A DNA stretch of 64,000 bases from Persicitalea sp038235275 (GTDB taxonomy: Bacteria > Bacteroidota > Bacteroidia > Cytophagales > Spirosomataceae), in assembly GCA_038235275.1 (NCBI GenBank), contig JBBSUC010000006.1, positions 77,571-141,570 of the forward strand, in the 5' to 3' direction. How positions within the stretch are numbered: position 1 is the stretch's first letter; each line of letters begins with the position of its first letter. The notes under the pieces were generated by a model. The model was not told the origin of the DNA. It saw only the letters and a list, made by a program, of their open reading frames with translations, and made no database searches. Below are positions 16,928-24,963 of this stretch, in pieces. Made by a program: the position numbers and the translations under genes.

Positions 16928-17749
16928 ATGGCAGAAATGAGCCCAAATGCGACGCTCGACGACATAGTGTTCGAGAATCGCAACAAGGCGTACGGTGCAT
17001 ATCCATTGCGCCAGGAATACCGTGGGGTGATCAACCGCTCCACGCTGATTGGTGCCGCCATCTTTATTCTGGCGATGCTGTCACCGATGCTGGCCGATAA
17101 GTTCCTAAGCGAGGATGACCAAGAAGAGGTAATGGTGAACGTGGATCTGATGAACCTTCCACCACCCCCCATCGACCCTGCCGAACCGCCACCGCCACCA
17201 CCGCCGCCCGTCGAGCAGCCTAAGGTAGAAACTGTCAAGTTCCTGCCGCCGGAAGTGAAGAAGGACGAAGAAGTACCCATCGAAACGCCTCCGCCTACAA
17301 TTGAGAAACTGGAAGTTGCCGTTGCGGCTAACAAGACGCAGGAAGGTGACATCAACGCCCAGGAGATTATTATTGCTCCCGAGCAAGTTGCGGCTCCAAG
17401 TAAGGGCACCGTCGTGGAAGCCAAGGTAGAAGAGCAAATCTTCACCGTGGTAGAGCAGCAGCCCGAGTTTCCGGGAGGAACAGGAGAAATGTACAAGTTC
17501 CTTGGTAAAAATATCAAGTACCCGGCAGCGGCCTCTCGTGCTAACGTCTCGGGTAAAGTATTTCTCACTTTTGTGGTAAATACCGATGGCAGTATTCAAG
17601 ATGTGGCTGTGTTGAAAGGACTCGGATTCGGCTGCGACGAGGAAGCTATGCGGGTGGTTAAAACCATGCCTAAGTGGCGACCCGGCAAGCAGTCGGGACG
17701 TCCGGTTCGGGTGAAGTATAACCTGCCTATCAGTTTCCAACTCGAGTAA
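16928..17749 (+). CDS. tonB: TonB energy transducer
   Basis: A 273-residue protein with a cytoplasmic N-terminus (FENRNKAYGAYPLRQEY, the usual Bacteroidota TonB start), one membrane anchor at about 37-58 (STLIGAAIFILAMLSPMLA), a proline-rich periplasmic spacer with two runs of Pro around 78-94, and the C-terminal TonB domain (EFPGGTGEMYKFLGKNIKYP, then GKVFLTFVVNTDGSIQDV and a PKWRPGKQ motif). It couples the ExbB/ExbD motor to TonB-dependent receptors. The promoter is shared with exbB, and the downstream genes follow closely, so it is mid-operon. Confidence 0.96.
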   Translation: MAEMSPNATLDDIVFENRNKAYGAYPLRQEYRGVINRSTLIGAAIFILAMLSPMLADKFLSEDDQEEVMVNVDLMNLPPPPIDPAEPPPPPPPPVEQPKVETVKFLPPEVKKDEEVPIETPPPTIEKLEVAVAANKTQEGDINAQEIIIAPEQVAAPSKGTVVEAKVEEQIFTVVEQQPEFPGGTGEMYKFLGKNIKYPAAASRANVSGKVFLTFVVNTDGSIQDVAVLKGLGFGCDEEAMRVVKTMPKWRPGKQSGRPVRVKYNLPISFQLE

Positions 17750-17757
17750 TACAGAAT

Positions 17758-17970
17758 ATGAATAGAAGACCATTGCATCAGGAGATACCTTTCTATGCTT
17801 CGATGTCCATGGCTCTGGTTTACGTAGGAGGAGGCATCTTTTTGATTGCCTCCTCCTTGTCTTTTAGCTTCCTGCCAGCGGGAAGCGTGTACCGCTACAT
17901 TTTTGCGGTGGCCCTGATTGCCTATGGCATCTACCGGGGCTACCGCGCCTGGGAATTCAGACGCGATTAA
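17758..17970 (+). CDS. Small two-span membrane protein in the tonB operon
   Basis: A 70-residue protein starting 8 bases after the tonB stop, with two hydrophobic segments (ASMSMALVYVGGGIFLIASS and YRYIFAVALIAYGIYRGYR) and a basic end. No family was recognised. The tight spacing on both sides (the next start, GTG 17981, is 10 bases past its stop) argues that it is a real gene of the operon. It might assist the TonB motor or the following lipoprotein; this is inference from position. Confidence 0.72.
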   Translation: MNRRPLHQEIPFYASMSMALVYVGGGIFLIASSLSFSFLPAGSVYRYIFAVALIAYGIYRGYRAWEFRRD

Positions 17971-17980
17971 TGAGATAGCT

Positions 17981-18931
17981 GTGGAAAAAAAGAATTTTGG
18001 ATGGGCAGCATTGGCGGTCGTTAGCGGAATAGCTTGGTACAGTTGCACATCCGACAACCTTGATAACCCCCGCCGGGGAACAATCAATGTAAGCGTGGAT
18101 GAATCCTTTATGCCGCTGGTCAAATCCCTGACTCACGCTTACGAGGGCATTTATCCCGATGCGCATTTTAACGTGGCTTATGTGCCGGAGCAAAAAGCGG
18201 TGCTTTCTTTATTGCAAGACAGTTCCCGACTGGCGTTTACCAGCAGGGTATTGAGTCAGAACGAAAGGGACATTATCAAACAGCAAGAGGGAAGACTGAC
18301 TGAGCAAAAAATTGCCATCGACGGCATTGCCCTCATAACGGGTAAGGCCAATCAGGACAGCCTGATTACGATTAAAGACTTGGAGGGCATTTTTTCGGGC
18401 CAAATAAAAGACTGGTCGCAATTGAAGAGAGGTAGCCAATCGGGGCCAATTACGCTGGTGTTTGACAACGCCAATTCCAGCAATTTGGATTTTATGCTTA
18501 AACAATTCGGCGTGAAGGATGTCACTAAGCTGCCCATTTATACGGCCGAGTCCAACGAAAACGTTATTAAGCACGTCCGTGAAAACCGCTCTTCGATTGG
18601 GTTCATTGGCGTAAGCTGGATCAGCGATGGCGACGCGACCCTCACCGCTAAACTATCGAAGAATATCCGGGTGATGGGCGTTTCGGGGAAGGAGAATCCA
18701 AATACGATTCAGGATTACGGGCAACCTTTTCAGCGAGACCTTCGAAAGGGAAATTATCCTTTGGCACGATTTATATATATTATAAGTAGAGAGGGCTACT
18801 CAGGACTGGGCGGAGGTTTGATGACTTACATTGCCCGTGATGTCGGCGGACTCGTGATCGAAAAGATGGGTCTAGTTCCGATTATACCATATCCCAGAAA
18901 TATAGAAGTGCAAACCAAACAAAATTTTTAG
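17981..18931 (+). CDS. PstS-like substrate-binding lipoprotein
   Basis: The start chosen is GTG 17981: it follows the preceding stop and gives a lipoprotein signal (FGWAALAVVSGIAWYSC, Cys22). An ATG at 17918 in the same frame would overlap the upstream gene and spoil the signal. The 316-residue protein has the PstS/PBP-like pattern: GTINVSVDESFMPLVKSLTH at the start of the mature part, LAFTSRVLSQNE, an IALITGKANQDSLITIKDLEGIFSGQIKDW-type hinge region (visible as LEGIFSGQIKDWSQL) and IGFIGVSWISDGD. PstS proteins bind phosphate, but no pstCAB genes are here. Such a gene after tonB is common in Bacteroidota and its ligand is unclear. Confidence 0.82.
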   Translation: MEKKNFGWAALAVVSGIAWYSCTSDNLDNPRRGTINVSVDESFMPLVKSLTHAYEGIYPDAHFNVAYVPEQKAVLSLLQDSSRLAFTSRVLSQNERDIIKQQEGRLTEQKIAIDGIALITGKANQDSLITIKDLEGIFSGQIKDWSQLKRGSQSGPITLVFDNANSSNLDFMLKQFGVKDVTKLPIYTAESNENVIKHVRENRSSIGFIGVSWISDGDATLTAKLSKNIRVMGVSGKENPNTIQDYGQPFQRDLRKGNYPLARFIYIISREGYSGLGGGLMTYIARDVGGLVIEKMGLVPIIPYPRNIEVQTKQNF

Positions 18932-18957
18932 AGTTGAACTGCAATTTGTTATCTTTG
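18927..18957 (+). promoter_or_regulatory. Bacteroidota-type promoter before the TPR gene
   Basis: TTTA (18927-18930), 19 bases, then TATCTTTG (18950-18957), an exact TAnnTTTG. It begins at the 3' end of the PstS-like gene and lies 55 bases before the TPR start, so the TPR gene probably has its own promoter in addition to read-through. Confidence 0.6.
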
Positions 18958-19012
18958 GAACCTATTTTTAATACAACCCAATTTTTACTCTCTTATTCAA
19001 CCGAATTAAGAA

Positions 19013-20806
19013 ATGAACACTAAGCTCAGAAAAATCATCGCAACCCTGGCGCTCGGTCTGTTTGCAACGGCAATAAGCTTTGCTCAAACGGCCCAGGAAG
19101 GCTTCGACCAACTGAATACCAACAAGATGGACGAGGCAGGCCAGACCTTCAAGAAACTGGCAGAAACCAGCTCTTCGGAAGAAAGCAATTTCAACCTTGG
19201 TTACTACTACATCCGACAAAACAAATTGGACGAAGCCCAAAAGGCTTTCGAAAAAGGGTTGGCTCTGGACGATAAAAGCTATATCAACCAGGTAGGCATG
19301 GCCATGGTGGAGTTAGGCCGGGGCAACCGCGAGAAGGGCAAAGAGTTGATCGACTACGCGGTCAAGAAGACGCGGGGCAAAGACGCAAACGTCCTGTATC
19401 GCGCCGGAGAAGCTTGGTCTTTGTTCGATAAAACCAGTGATCCCGCTGAGGCCATTCGTCTCATTGATGAGGCGACTAAAAAGGATCCTACTCTGGCAGA
19501 CGCCTACATTGTAAAGGGTGATATCCTGTCCAAGAAAAACGAAGGCGGACAGGCCGTTACCGCTTATGAATATGCATTGACGGCTCGGCCTAACTACGCC
19601 GTGGCTAATAGCCGCATTGGGCAAATTTACGTGCGTGGCAAAAGCTATAATCTGGCCCTGGATTTTTACAAAAAGGCGATTGAAAAGAATCCTGATTATG
19701 CGCCGGCTTACAAGGAAATGGCTGAACTATACTATTTGGCGCGGCAGTATAAGCGGGCAGCAGAGAATTTTGATATTTACGTGCAAAAAAGCGGCGACAA
19801 AGATCCCGAAACGATACTGCGGGCCGCACAGTTTGCTTTCGTAGCCGATGATTACGCTCGGTCGCTCGAACTTCTGGACAGCATTAAAGGCAAAATTGAT
19901 ACCCCCATCTTGAAAAGAATGTACGGCTGGTCTTATTACAAGACCAATAACATGGAGGAAGCGATTAAAAACCTTGAAGAATTTATCCAGGTAGCTCCTA
20001 CCACGAAAGATGAGGACGGAAACCTTAGAACACTTGTGCCGGATGATTACAAGTACTTGGGTCGCGCCTACAATAAAATGGCCACCGAAGGCGAGTACAC
20101 CGAACCAGGGATTCAAGCACTAATGAAAGGTGCTGACCTCGATACGAACATTACTGAATCAGCAACGACTTACAAGGAAATTGCTAATCTTTACCTCAAA
20201 AACAAGGAATATCTAAAAGCAGGTACGGCTTACCAGAAAGGCATAGCTATGGATACTGCAAAGGCTAATGGAAATGATTACTATCAGGCTGGTACGGCTT
20301 ACCAATTCGTAGCAAGCAATATTGCCTTGCCCGATTCAATGGGTAAAACTGATTCGCTTGAACTGACGAAAATGCCCGAAGGCATGGCCGGTTTGGATGG
20401 AGCAACACTGGCGACTAAGAAAAAGGAGTATTATCTTCGGGCCGACTCACTGTTTGCATTCACTTCCAAGAAGTTACCCGATTGGCCTTACAGCTATTTG
20501 CAGAGAGCGAACGCCCTTTATAACGCTTACGGCGCACAGCCTAACTTGGACAAGGCTATCTCATTGCCCTATTATGAAAAGTTTGTCGAACTGGCAGAAA
20601 AAGAGGGAGGTATGGAAAAGTACCTGAGACAGCCTTACAGTTATCTTGCTTTATACTATCAAACCGTAGGACAAGACGAAGCCAAGGCCAAGACGTATTG
20701 GGAGAAATTATTAACAGTAGATCCCGATAACGCCACAGCAAAGCAGGCACTCGGCATGACGGAACCCGCCACGGCGGTAGCTCCCAAGAAGGGTAGCAGC
20801 AAATAA
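19013..20806 (+). CDS. Exported tetratricopeptide-repeat protein
   Basis: A 597-residue protein with signal peptide (KIIATLALGLFATAISFAQ). Tandem TPR helices run through most of the mature part, for example NFNLGYYYIRQNKLDEAQKA, ANSRIGQIYVRGKSYNLALD and APAYKEMAELYYLARQYKRA, with the usual Gly/Ala/Pro positions. TPR arrays are protein-binding scaffolds; this one should act in the periplasm. Its place after exbB-exbD-exbD-tonB-pstS-like genes is a recurrent Bacteroidota arrangement, which suggests a role around the TonB machinery or envelope assembly. A perfect palindromic terminator follows. Confidence 0.9.
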   Translation: MNTKLRKIIATLALGLFATAISFAQTAQEGFDQLNTNKMDEAGQTFKKLAETSSSEESNFNLGYYYIRQNKLDEAQKAFEKGLALDDKSYINQVGMAMVELGRGNREKGKELIDYAVKKTRGKDANVLYRAGEAWSLFDKTSDPAEAIRLIDEATKKDPTLADAYIVKGDILSKKNEGGQAVTAYEYALTARPNYAVANSRIGQIYVRGKSYNLALDFYKKAIEKNPDYAPAYKEMAELYYLARQYKRAAENFDIYVQKSGDKDPETILRAAQFAFVADDYARSLELLDSIKGKIDTPILKRMYGWSYYKTNNMEEAIKNLEEFIQVAPTTKDEDGNLRTLVPDDYKYLGRAYNKMATEGEYTEPGIQALMKGADLDTNITESATTYKEIANLYLKNKEYLKAGTAYQKGIAMDTAKANGNDYYQAGTAYQFVASNIALPDSMGKTDSLELTKMPEGMAGLDGATLATKKKEYYLRADSLFAFTSKKLPDWPYSYLQRANALYNAYGAQPNLDKAISLPYYEKFVELAEKEGGMEKYLRQPYSYLALYYQTVGQDEAKAKTYWEKLLTVDPDNATAKQALGMTEPATAVAPKKGSSK

Positions 20807-20824
20807 GCTGACCCGAACAGTTAG

Positions 20825-20866
20825 AAATGCCGAAGGCCCCGGAAATTTCCGGGGCCTTCGGCATTT
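20825..20866. terminator. Perfect 42-bp palindrome, bidirectional terminator
   Basis: A perfect 21-bp inverted repeat without spacer (centre GGAAATTTCC at 20841-20850), GC-rich in the stems and ending in ATTT. It lies between the convergent TPR and small-protein genes and could terminate both. Confidence 0.85.
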
Positions 20867-20885
20867 CATAAATACAATAAAAGAA

Positions 20886-21083
20886 TCAGAGGATTGCGTT
20901 GGGCTTTACGAAGCAAGTATCCAAAACGGGCTGATGCACCGTCGCAAATTTTTCGTAGCACCACATTTTCAACCGCTTCACTTCACCCGGCATCAGCATT
21001 CGGATGGCTTTACGGAGTTCTTTCTCGAACAATCTGCGGTCAAAGCTGACTTTTTGCAGAATAATTTTAATATACTCTAACAT
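20886..21083 (-). CDS. Small conserved-looking cytoplasmic protein
   Basis: A 65-residue protein starting at ATG 21083 (MLEYIKIILQKVSFDRRLFE); an ATG three codons upstream (21092) is possible. It is amphipathic and helical, with KELRKAIRMLMPGEVKRLKM and WCYEKFATVHQPVLD. No function is known. The compact, charged, helix-rich sequence and the shared terminator make it a likely real gene. Its start lies close to the upstream region of the BatD-like gene on the other strand. Confidence 0.62.
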   Translation of the reverse strand: MLEYIKIILQKVSFDRRLFEKELRKAIRMLMPGEVKRLKMWCYEKFATVHQPVLDTCFVKPNAIL

Positions 21084-21101
21084 GGACGCCATAGTATTAC
21101 T

Positions 21102-21109
21102 TAGTTTTG
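21102..21109 (+). promoter_or_regulatory. TAnnTTTG element upstream of the BatD-like gene
   Basis: TAGTTTTG matches the -7 consensus exactly. It lies 83 bases before the ATG at 21192. No good -33 element was seen at the expected distance. Confidence 0.4.
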
Positions 21110-21191
21110 GGGTTTAGGATATAGAGATAAACAAGGACAAAATAGTCAACAAAATCGGATGTCATCCCAATTAATAGAACGCCACCGAAGG

Positions 21192-22598
21192 ATGAAAGCG
21201 TATGTTCTTTTAGTGCTAATTTTAGGCTTTTGTCCCTTGATGGCACAGCAGCCCGGCGAGAAGAGCGTGAGTATGGAAATGGGCGAAAAAGACCTAAGCC
21301 TGAACCAGCCATTCATTCTGTCTGTAGTGGTGCGGAATAGCCCGAGTCGGCCTTCGGTGCAGTTTCCAGAACTGCCGGGACTGGAAAAAAGGAGTGCGTC
21401 GGCAACCAGCACCTCCAACGTAGTAAACGGTAAAACTGTCCTGATTCAAACCATCAGTCAGCAATACTTTGCAAAAAAAGAAGGGAAAAATGTGTTGGCT
21501 CCCTTTGAGGTTACGGTGGATGGGATAAAAATCAGATCCGAAGGCACAACCCTTCTATTTAACAAAGTCGAAGGTGAGTCGATATCTACTGAAAATCCCA
21601 GCGGAGATGAAGAAATAATTTCTTCAATGGAAGAATTAGTCGACGGAAGCATCTTTTTATCGGTAAAAGTCTCCAAGTCAATCGTGTACGTCCGGGAAGG
21701 ATTTTCGATCAGGCTGGCGCTTTACGTAGCGAAGAGCGCCCCGATCGAAATGGAATTTTACCATTTGGATGCCCAGTTGCAGAATATTCTAAAAAAGCTT
21801 AGGCCTGCTACCTGCTGGGAAGAAAACGTGGGCATTGAGGAAATTATTCAACGCGAAGTGAGCATTGGCGGCAGGAAATTTACCGAATATCAGATGTATC
21901 AGGCGATGTTTTTTCCCATTACGCTGCAATCGGTTTCCTTTCCCGCCGTGAAACTGGATATGATGCTGCTGGAATCTCTTCCCGATGGTAAAAGGAATAA
22001 AAAAGTGGAAACCTTTTACTCTCGTCCGGTACGGGTGCTGGTAAAATCTCTGCCGCCGCATCCCCAGAAAGATCAAATTGCGGTGGGAAGCTATGCGTTG
22101 AAAGAAAAACTGACGAGGGAACAAGTATATTCGGGCGAAAGTCTGCGGTATATGTTCACTATTAAGGGTGATGGCAACATTGCCACCATCACACCACCCG
22201 AATTGTCCGAGAGCAACGCGTTTGACTTTTACCCACCCGATGTGAGTCAAACCGTACAGCGAAGCTACGAAAAGGTGAGCGGCGAGAAGACCTTCGATTA
22301 TTACATTGTGGCGCGGCAAAAAGGGGATTTCAAACTGGGCAAATTTTTCCAATGGATTTATTTCGACCCGGTCAAAGCTAAGTACGATACGCTCCGGTCG
22401 TCGGAAGTACTAGAAGTAGCGGGGGAGAATTTGCAAGCCTCGGCTTTGTCGGGAAACGGCGCGGATTCCGTTTTCGGTAATATTGAAGAACTAGACACCA
22501 ATGAAATCTATATTGATTACCAGAAAATCATCCGAAACCTAACCAATGCAGTCGTATTTTTCTTATTGGGGGCAATGGTTTGGGTTTTCAGAAAATAA
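21192..22598 (+). CDS. BatD-like exported membrane protein
   Basis: The start at ATG 21192 gives a signal peptide MKAYVLLVLILGFCPLMAQ; an ATG at 21159 adds 11 charged residues before it. The 468-residue protein shows the BatD (oxygen-tolerance) pattern: an Ig-like start with LSLNQPFILSVVVRNSPS, the segment FPELPGLEKRSASATSTS, SIFLSVKVSKSIVYVREGF and the repeat VLVKSLPPHPQ / IAVGSYALKEKLTREQVYSG, ending in one C-terminal membrane helix (AVVFFLLGAMVWVFRK). In other Bacteroidota, BatD is encoded with BatA, BatB, BatC and BatE; none is here, so this is an isolated copy. It ends 7 bases before aroC, so the two are probably co-transcribed. Confidence 0.8.
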   Translation: MKAYVLLVLILGFCPLMAQQPGEKSVSMEMGEKDLSLNQPFILSVVVRNSPSRPSVQFPELPGLEKRSASATSTSNVVNGKTVLIQTISQQYFAKKEGKNVLAPFEVTVDGIKIRSEGTTLLFNKVEGESISTENPSGDEEIISSMEELVDGSIFLSVKVSKSIVYVREGFSIRLALYVAKSAPIEMEFYHLDAQLQNILKKLRPATCWEENVGIEEIIQREVSIGGRKFTEYQMYQAMFFPITLQSVSFPAVKLDMMLLESLPDGKRNKKVETFYSRPVRVLVKSLPPHPQKDQIAVGSYALKEKLTREQVYSGESLRYMFTIKGDGNIATITPPELSESNAFDFYPPDVSQTVQRSYEKVSGEKTFDYYIVARQKGDFKLGKFFQWIYFDPVKAKYDTLRSSEVLEVAGENLQASALSGNGADSVFGNIEELDTNEIYIDYQKIIRNLTNAVVFFLLGAMVWVFRK

Positions 22599-22605
22599 AG
22601 AGCGA

Positions 22606-23685
22606 ATGAGCAGTACCTACGGGAAAATATTAAAAATAGCCACCTTCGGAGAGTCACACGGCGTGGGTATTGGTGTGGTGTTGGAAGGGTGTCCAGCAGG
22701 CATCGATTTCGACGCGGCATTTATCCAGCGTGAACTCGACCGCCGCAAACCGGGGCAGTCGCGCATCACGACGCAACGGAAGGAAGCCGACGAGTTCGAG
22801 ATCATGTCAGGGGTGTTCGAGGGCAAAACCACGGGTACTCCCATTGCCCTCATCATTCGAAACCAGGACCAGCGCAGCAAAGACTACTCCCACATTGCCA
22901 CACAGTACCGTCCCTCCCATGCCGACTACACCTACCAAGCCAAATATGGCACCCGTGACTACCGGGGAGGAGGGCGCAGTTCGGCCCGCGAAACGGCGGC
23001 CCGCGTAGCCGCCGGGGCCGTGGCGAAGATGATTTTGCAAAAAATCGGTATAAATGTCCAGGCTTATGTTTCGCAAGTGGGGAAAATGAAGCTGGAAAAA
23101 GATTACCAGCAACTGCAATTGGAGAAGGCCGAAGAAAACGCCGTTCGTTGGCCTGAGCCCGAAACGGCGCAGAGCGTTTTCGACTATATCGACCAAATCC
23201 GTAAGGAAGGCGATTCCATTGGTGGCATCGTTTCTTGCGTTATCACGGGTGCGCCCGCCGGACTGGGTGAACCCGTTTTTGATAAACTGCACGCCGAACT
23301 GGGCAAAGCTATGCTAAGCATCAACGCTGTGAAAGGTTTCGAGTACGGCAGTGGCTTTGCGGGCGTCGAGATGCGCGGTTCGGAACATAACGACGCCTTT
23401 TTTACTGATAAGGCTGGAAAAGTGCGTACCAGAACTAACCATTCGGGTGGTGTGCAGGGCGGTATTTCTAACGGAGAGGACATTTATTTCCGTGTGGCCT
23501 TTAAGCCCGTGGCGACGATCATGCAGGATCAGGAAAGCCTCAACGAAGCGGGTGAGGCCGTAACGGTGCAGGGGAAAGGACGGCACGACCCCTGCGTGGT
23601 TCCCAGGGCGGTACCGATCGTGGAAGCGATGGCGGCGTTAGTCTTGGCGGATTTTTACCTGCGCCAGCAAGCCAATCGGATTTAG
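22606..23685 (+). CDS. aroC: Chorismate synthase
   Basis: A 359-residue enzyme. The start at ATG 22606 gives MSSTYGKILKIATFGESHGV, which is where this family begins; the longer frame from 22546 overlaps the previous gene. The signatures GESHGVGIGVVLEGCPAG, DYRGGGRSSARETAARVAAG and RTNHSGGVQGGISNGEDI are all intact. It uses reduced FMN to convert 5-enolpyruvylshikimate-3-phosphate to chorismate, the last common step toward aromatic amino acids. It sits just after the BatD-like gene, an unrelated function. Confidence 0.98.
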   Translation: MSSTYGKILKIATFGESHGVGIGVVLEGCPAGIDFDAAFIQRELDRRKPGQSRITTQRKEADEFEIMSGVFEGKTTGTPIALIIRNQDQRSKDYSHIATQYRPSHADYTYQAKYGTRDYRGGGRSSARETAARVAAGAVAKMILQKIGINVQAYVSQVGKMKLEKDYQQLQLEKAEENAVRWPEPETAQSVFDYIDQIRKEGDSIGGIVSCVITGAPAGLGEPVFDKLHAELGKAMLSINAVKGFEYGSGFAGVEMRGSEHNDAFFTDKAGKVRTRTNHSGGVQGGISNGEDIYFRVAFKPVATIMQDQESLNEAGEAVTVQGKGRHDPCVVPRAVPIVEAMAALVLADFYLRQQANRI

Positions 23686-23687
23686 TA

Positions 23688-23882
23688 TCACAAGTTTTTG
23701 CGTCGGCGGTACAGGCTGAGGACGAACCAGACGGTGCCCAGGAATTCGAGAGCAAGCCCACCCAGCATAAGGTAATTGTAGCTGCCGGAGGCGATGTCCT
23801 GTAGCTTCATAAAAACAGCCGTCACAACCACCATCATGCCAATGGCCAGGATTATCAATGCATTGAGGATGGTTAGCTTCAC
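23688..23882 (-). CDS. Small two-span membrane protein
   Basis: A 64-residue frame starting with GTG (23882). Two hydrophobic stretches, ILNALIILAIGMMVVVTAVFM and YLMLGGLALEFLGTVWFVLSL, are followed by a basic end (YRRRKNL), a classic two-span pattern with positive residues inside. It fits snugly between aroC (2 bases after its stop) and apbE (22 bases to its start). No family is recognised. The non-ATG start lowers certainty. Confidence 0.58.
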   Translation of the reverse strand: MKLTILNALIILAIGMMVVVTAVFMKLQDIASGSYNYLMLGGLALEFLGTVWFVLSLYRRRKNL

Positions 23883-23904
23883 CCGTTTGAGATTTCGTTA
23901 AAAA

Positions 23905-24909
23905 ATGGGCAGAAAAACCCTTCGATTTTTTATAAATATAAGTATTTTCCTGATTCCCTTCTGCTTATTGCCTCCTGCTCAAGGGCAGGAAAGGCGCTAC
24001 GAGTTCGAGAAGGGACTGATGGGTTCGCCTTTCAAACTGGTATTTTTCTCAAAGAACGATTCATTGGCAAAGGAGGCTGCCCGCCTGGCTTTTTTCCGCA
24101 TCGAGGAACTGAACGAAATCCTGAGTGACTACCGCGATGGCAGCGAGATCAACCGCCTTTCGGCCAAGTCGGGCAGCGGCGAATGGAGGGGGGTGAGCGA
24201 TGATTTATTCAGCATTCTTCTTATTTCAAAAAAAATAAGCCGCCGCACTTGCGGTGCTTTCGATGTGACCGTCGGTCCGGTCGTGCAACTTTGGCGGCGG
24301 GCCATGCGGCGCAATAGTTTTCCAACTGAGGGGGAGCTGAGAGAAGCCAGGCGAGCGGTCGGTTACCGGCACGTCAAATTGCGCCGCCGTACGAAGTCCG
24401 TCAAACTAAACCGCCAAAATATGCGGCTGGACGTCGGCGGAATTGGCAAAGGCTATGCCGCCGACGAGGCCGTAAAAGTGCTGGAAAAGCTGGGTATAGA
24501 ATCCGTACTGATCGACGCGGGGGGCGATGTCACTTTGAACGACCCACCACCCGGAAAAACGGCCTGGGAAATCAGCGTTGATTCGGGTAGTCCGCAGGAT
24601 TCTTCCGCTACGACAATTTTCCTTGCCAACATGGGCGTTGCCACTTCGGGCGCCACCTACCGCTTTCTTGAACACGACGGAATACGCCACTCGCACATTG
24701 TCAACCCCAAAACGGGTGTAGGGCTGCGGTTCCATGTGCGCACGACGGTCGTGGCCCCCAGCGGCACGCTGGCCGATGCGCTGGCTACCGCTTTTAGCGT
24801 GGCGAGAATCGAGCGCAGCAAGAAAATCATTCGCAAATTTTCCGGTGTGCAGGTATGGTTGCTTGAAACCAGCGGAGGAAAAACCAGCGAATGGAACACT
24901 TTAAAATAA
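23905..24909 (+). CDS. apbE: FAD:protein FMN transferase
   Basis: A 334-residue protein with a signal peptide (FFINISIFLIPFCLLPPAQG). ApbE motifs: MGSPFKLVFFS near the start, CGAFDVTVGPVVQLW, DVGGIGKGYAADEAVKVL, an FAD-binding VLIDAGGDV, and the metal/flavin segment APSGTLADALATAF near the C-terminus. ApbE covalently attaches FMN to Thr residues of periplasmic proteins such as NqrB, NqrC or RnfG. No target gene lies nearby. A strong hairpin terminator follows. Confidence 0.95.
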   Translation: MGRKTLRFFINISIFLIPFCLLPPAQGQERRYEFEKGLMGSPFKLVFFSKNDSLAKEAARLAFFRIEELNEILSDYRDGSEINRLSAKSGSGEWRGVSDDLFSILLISKKISRRTCGAFDVTVGPVVQLWRRAMRRNSFPTEGELREARRAVGYRHVKLRRRTKSVKLNRQNMRLDVGGIGKGYAADEAVKVLEKLGIESVLIDAGGDVTLNDPPPGKTAWEISVDSGSPQDSSATTIFLANMGVATSGATYRFLEHDGIRHSHIVNPKTGVGLRFHVRTTVVAPSGTLADALATAFSVARIERSKKIIRKFSGVQVWLLETSGGKTSEWNTLK

Positions 24910-24944
24910 AAAACCTGCGAAAGCATTAAGCCTCCGCAGGTTTT
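24910..24944. terminator. Bidirectional terminator between apbE and an oxidoreductase gene
   Basis: The 10-bp stem AAAACCTGCG (24910-24919) / CGCAGGTTTT (24935-24944) with a 15-base loop, T-rich on the plus side and A-rich on the other, between two convergent genes. Confidence 0.85.
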
Positions 24945-24963
24945 CTACTAAAAGTAAAAGCAA

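Noticed and set aside
17918..17980. ATG start at 17918 for the PstS-like gene
   Set aside because: It overlaps the preceding gene and spoils the lipoprotein signal; GTG 17981 gives a clean signal and lipobox.
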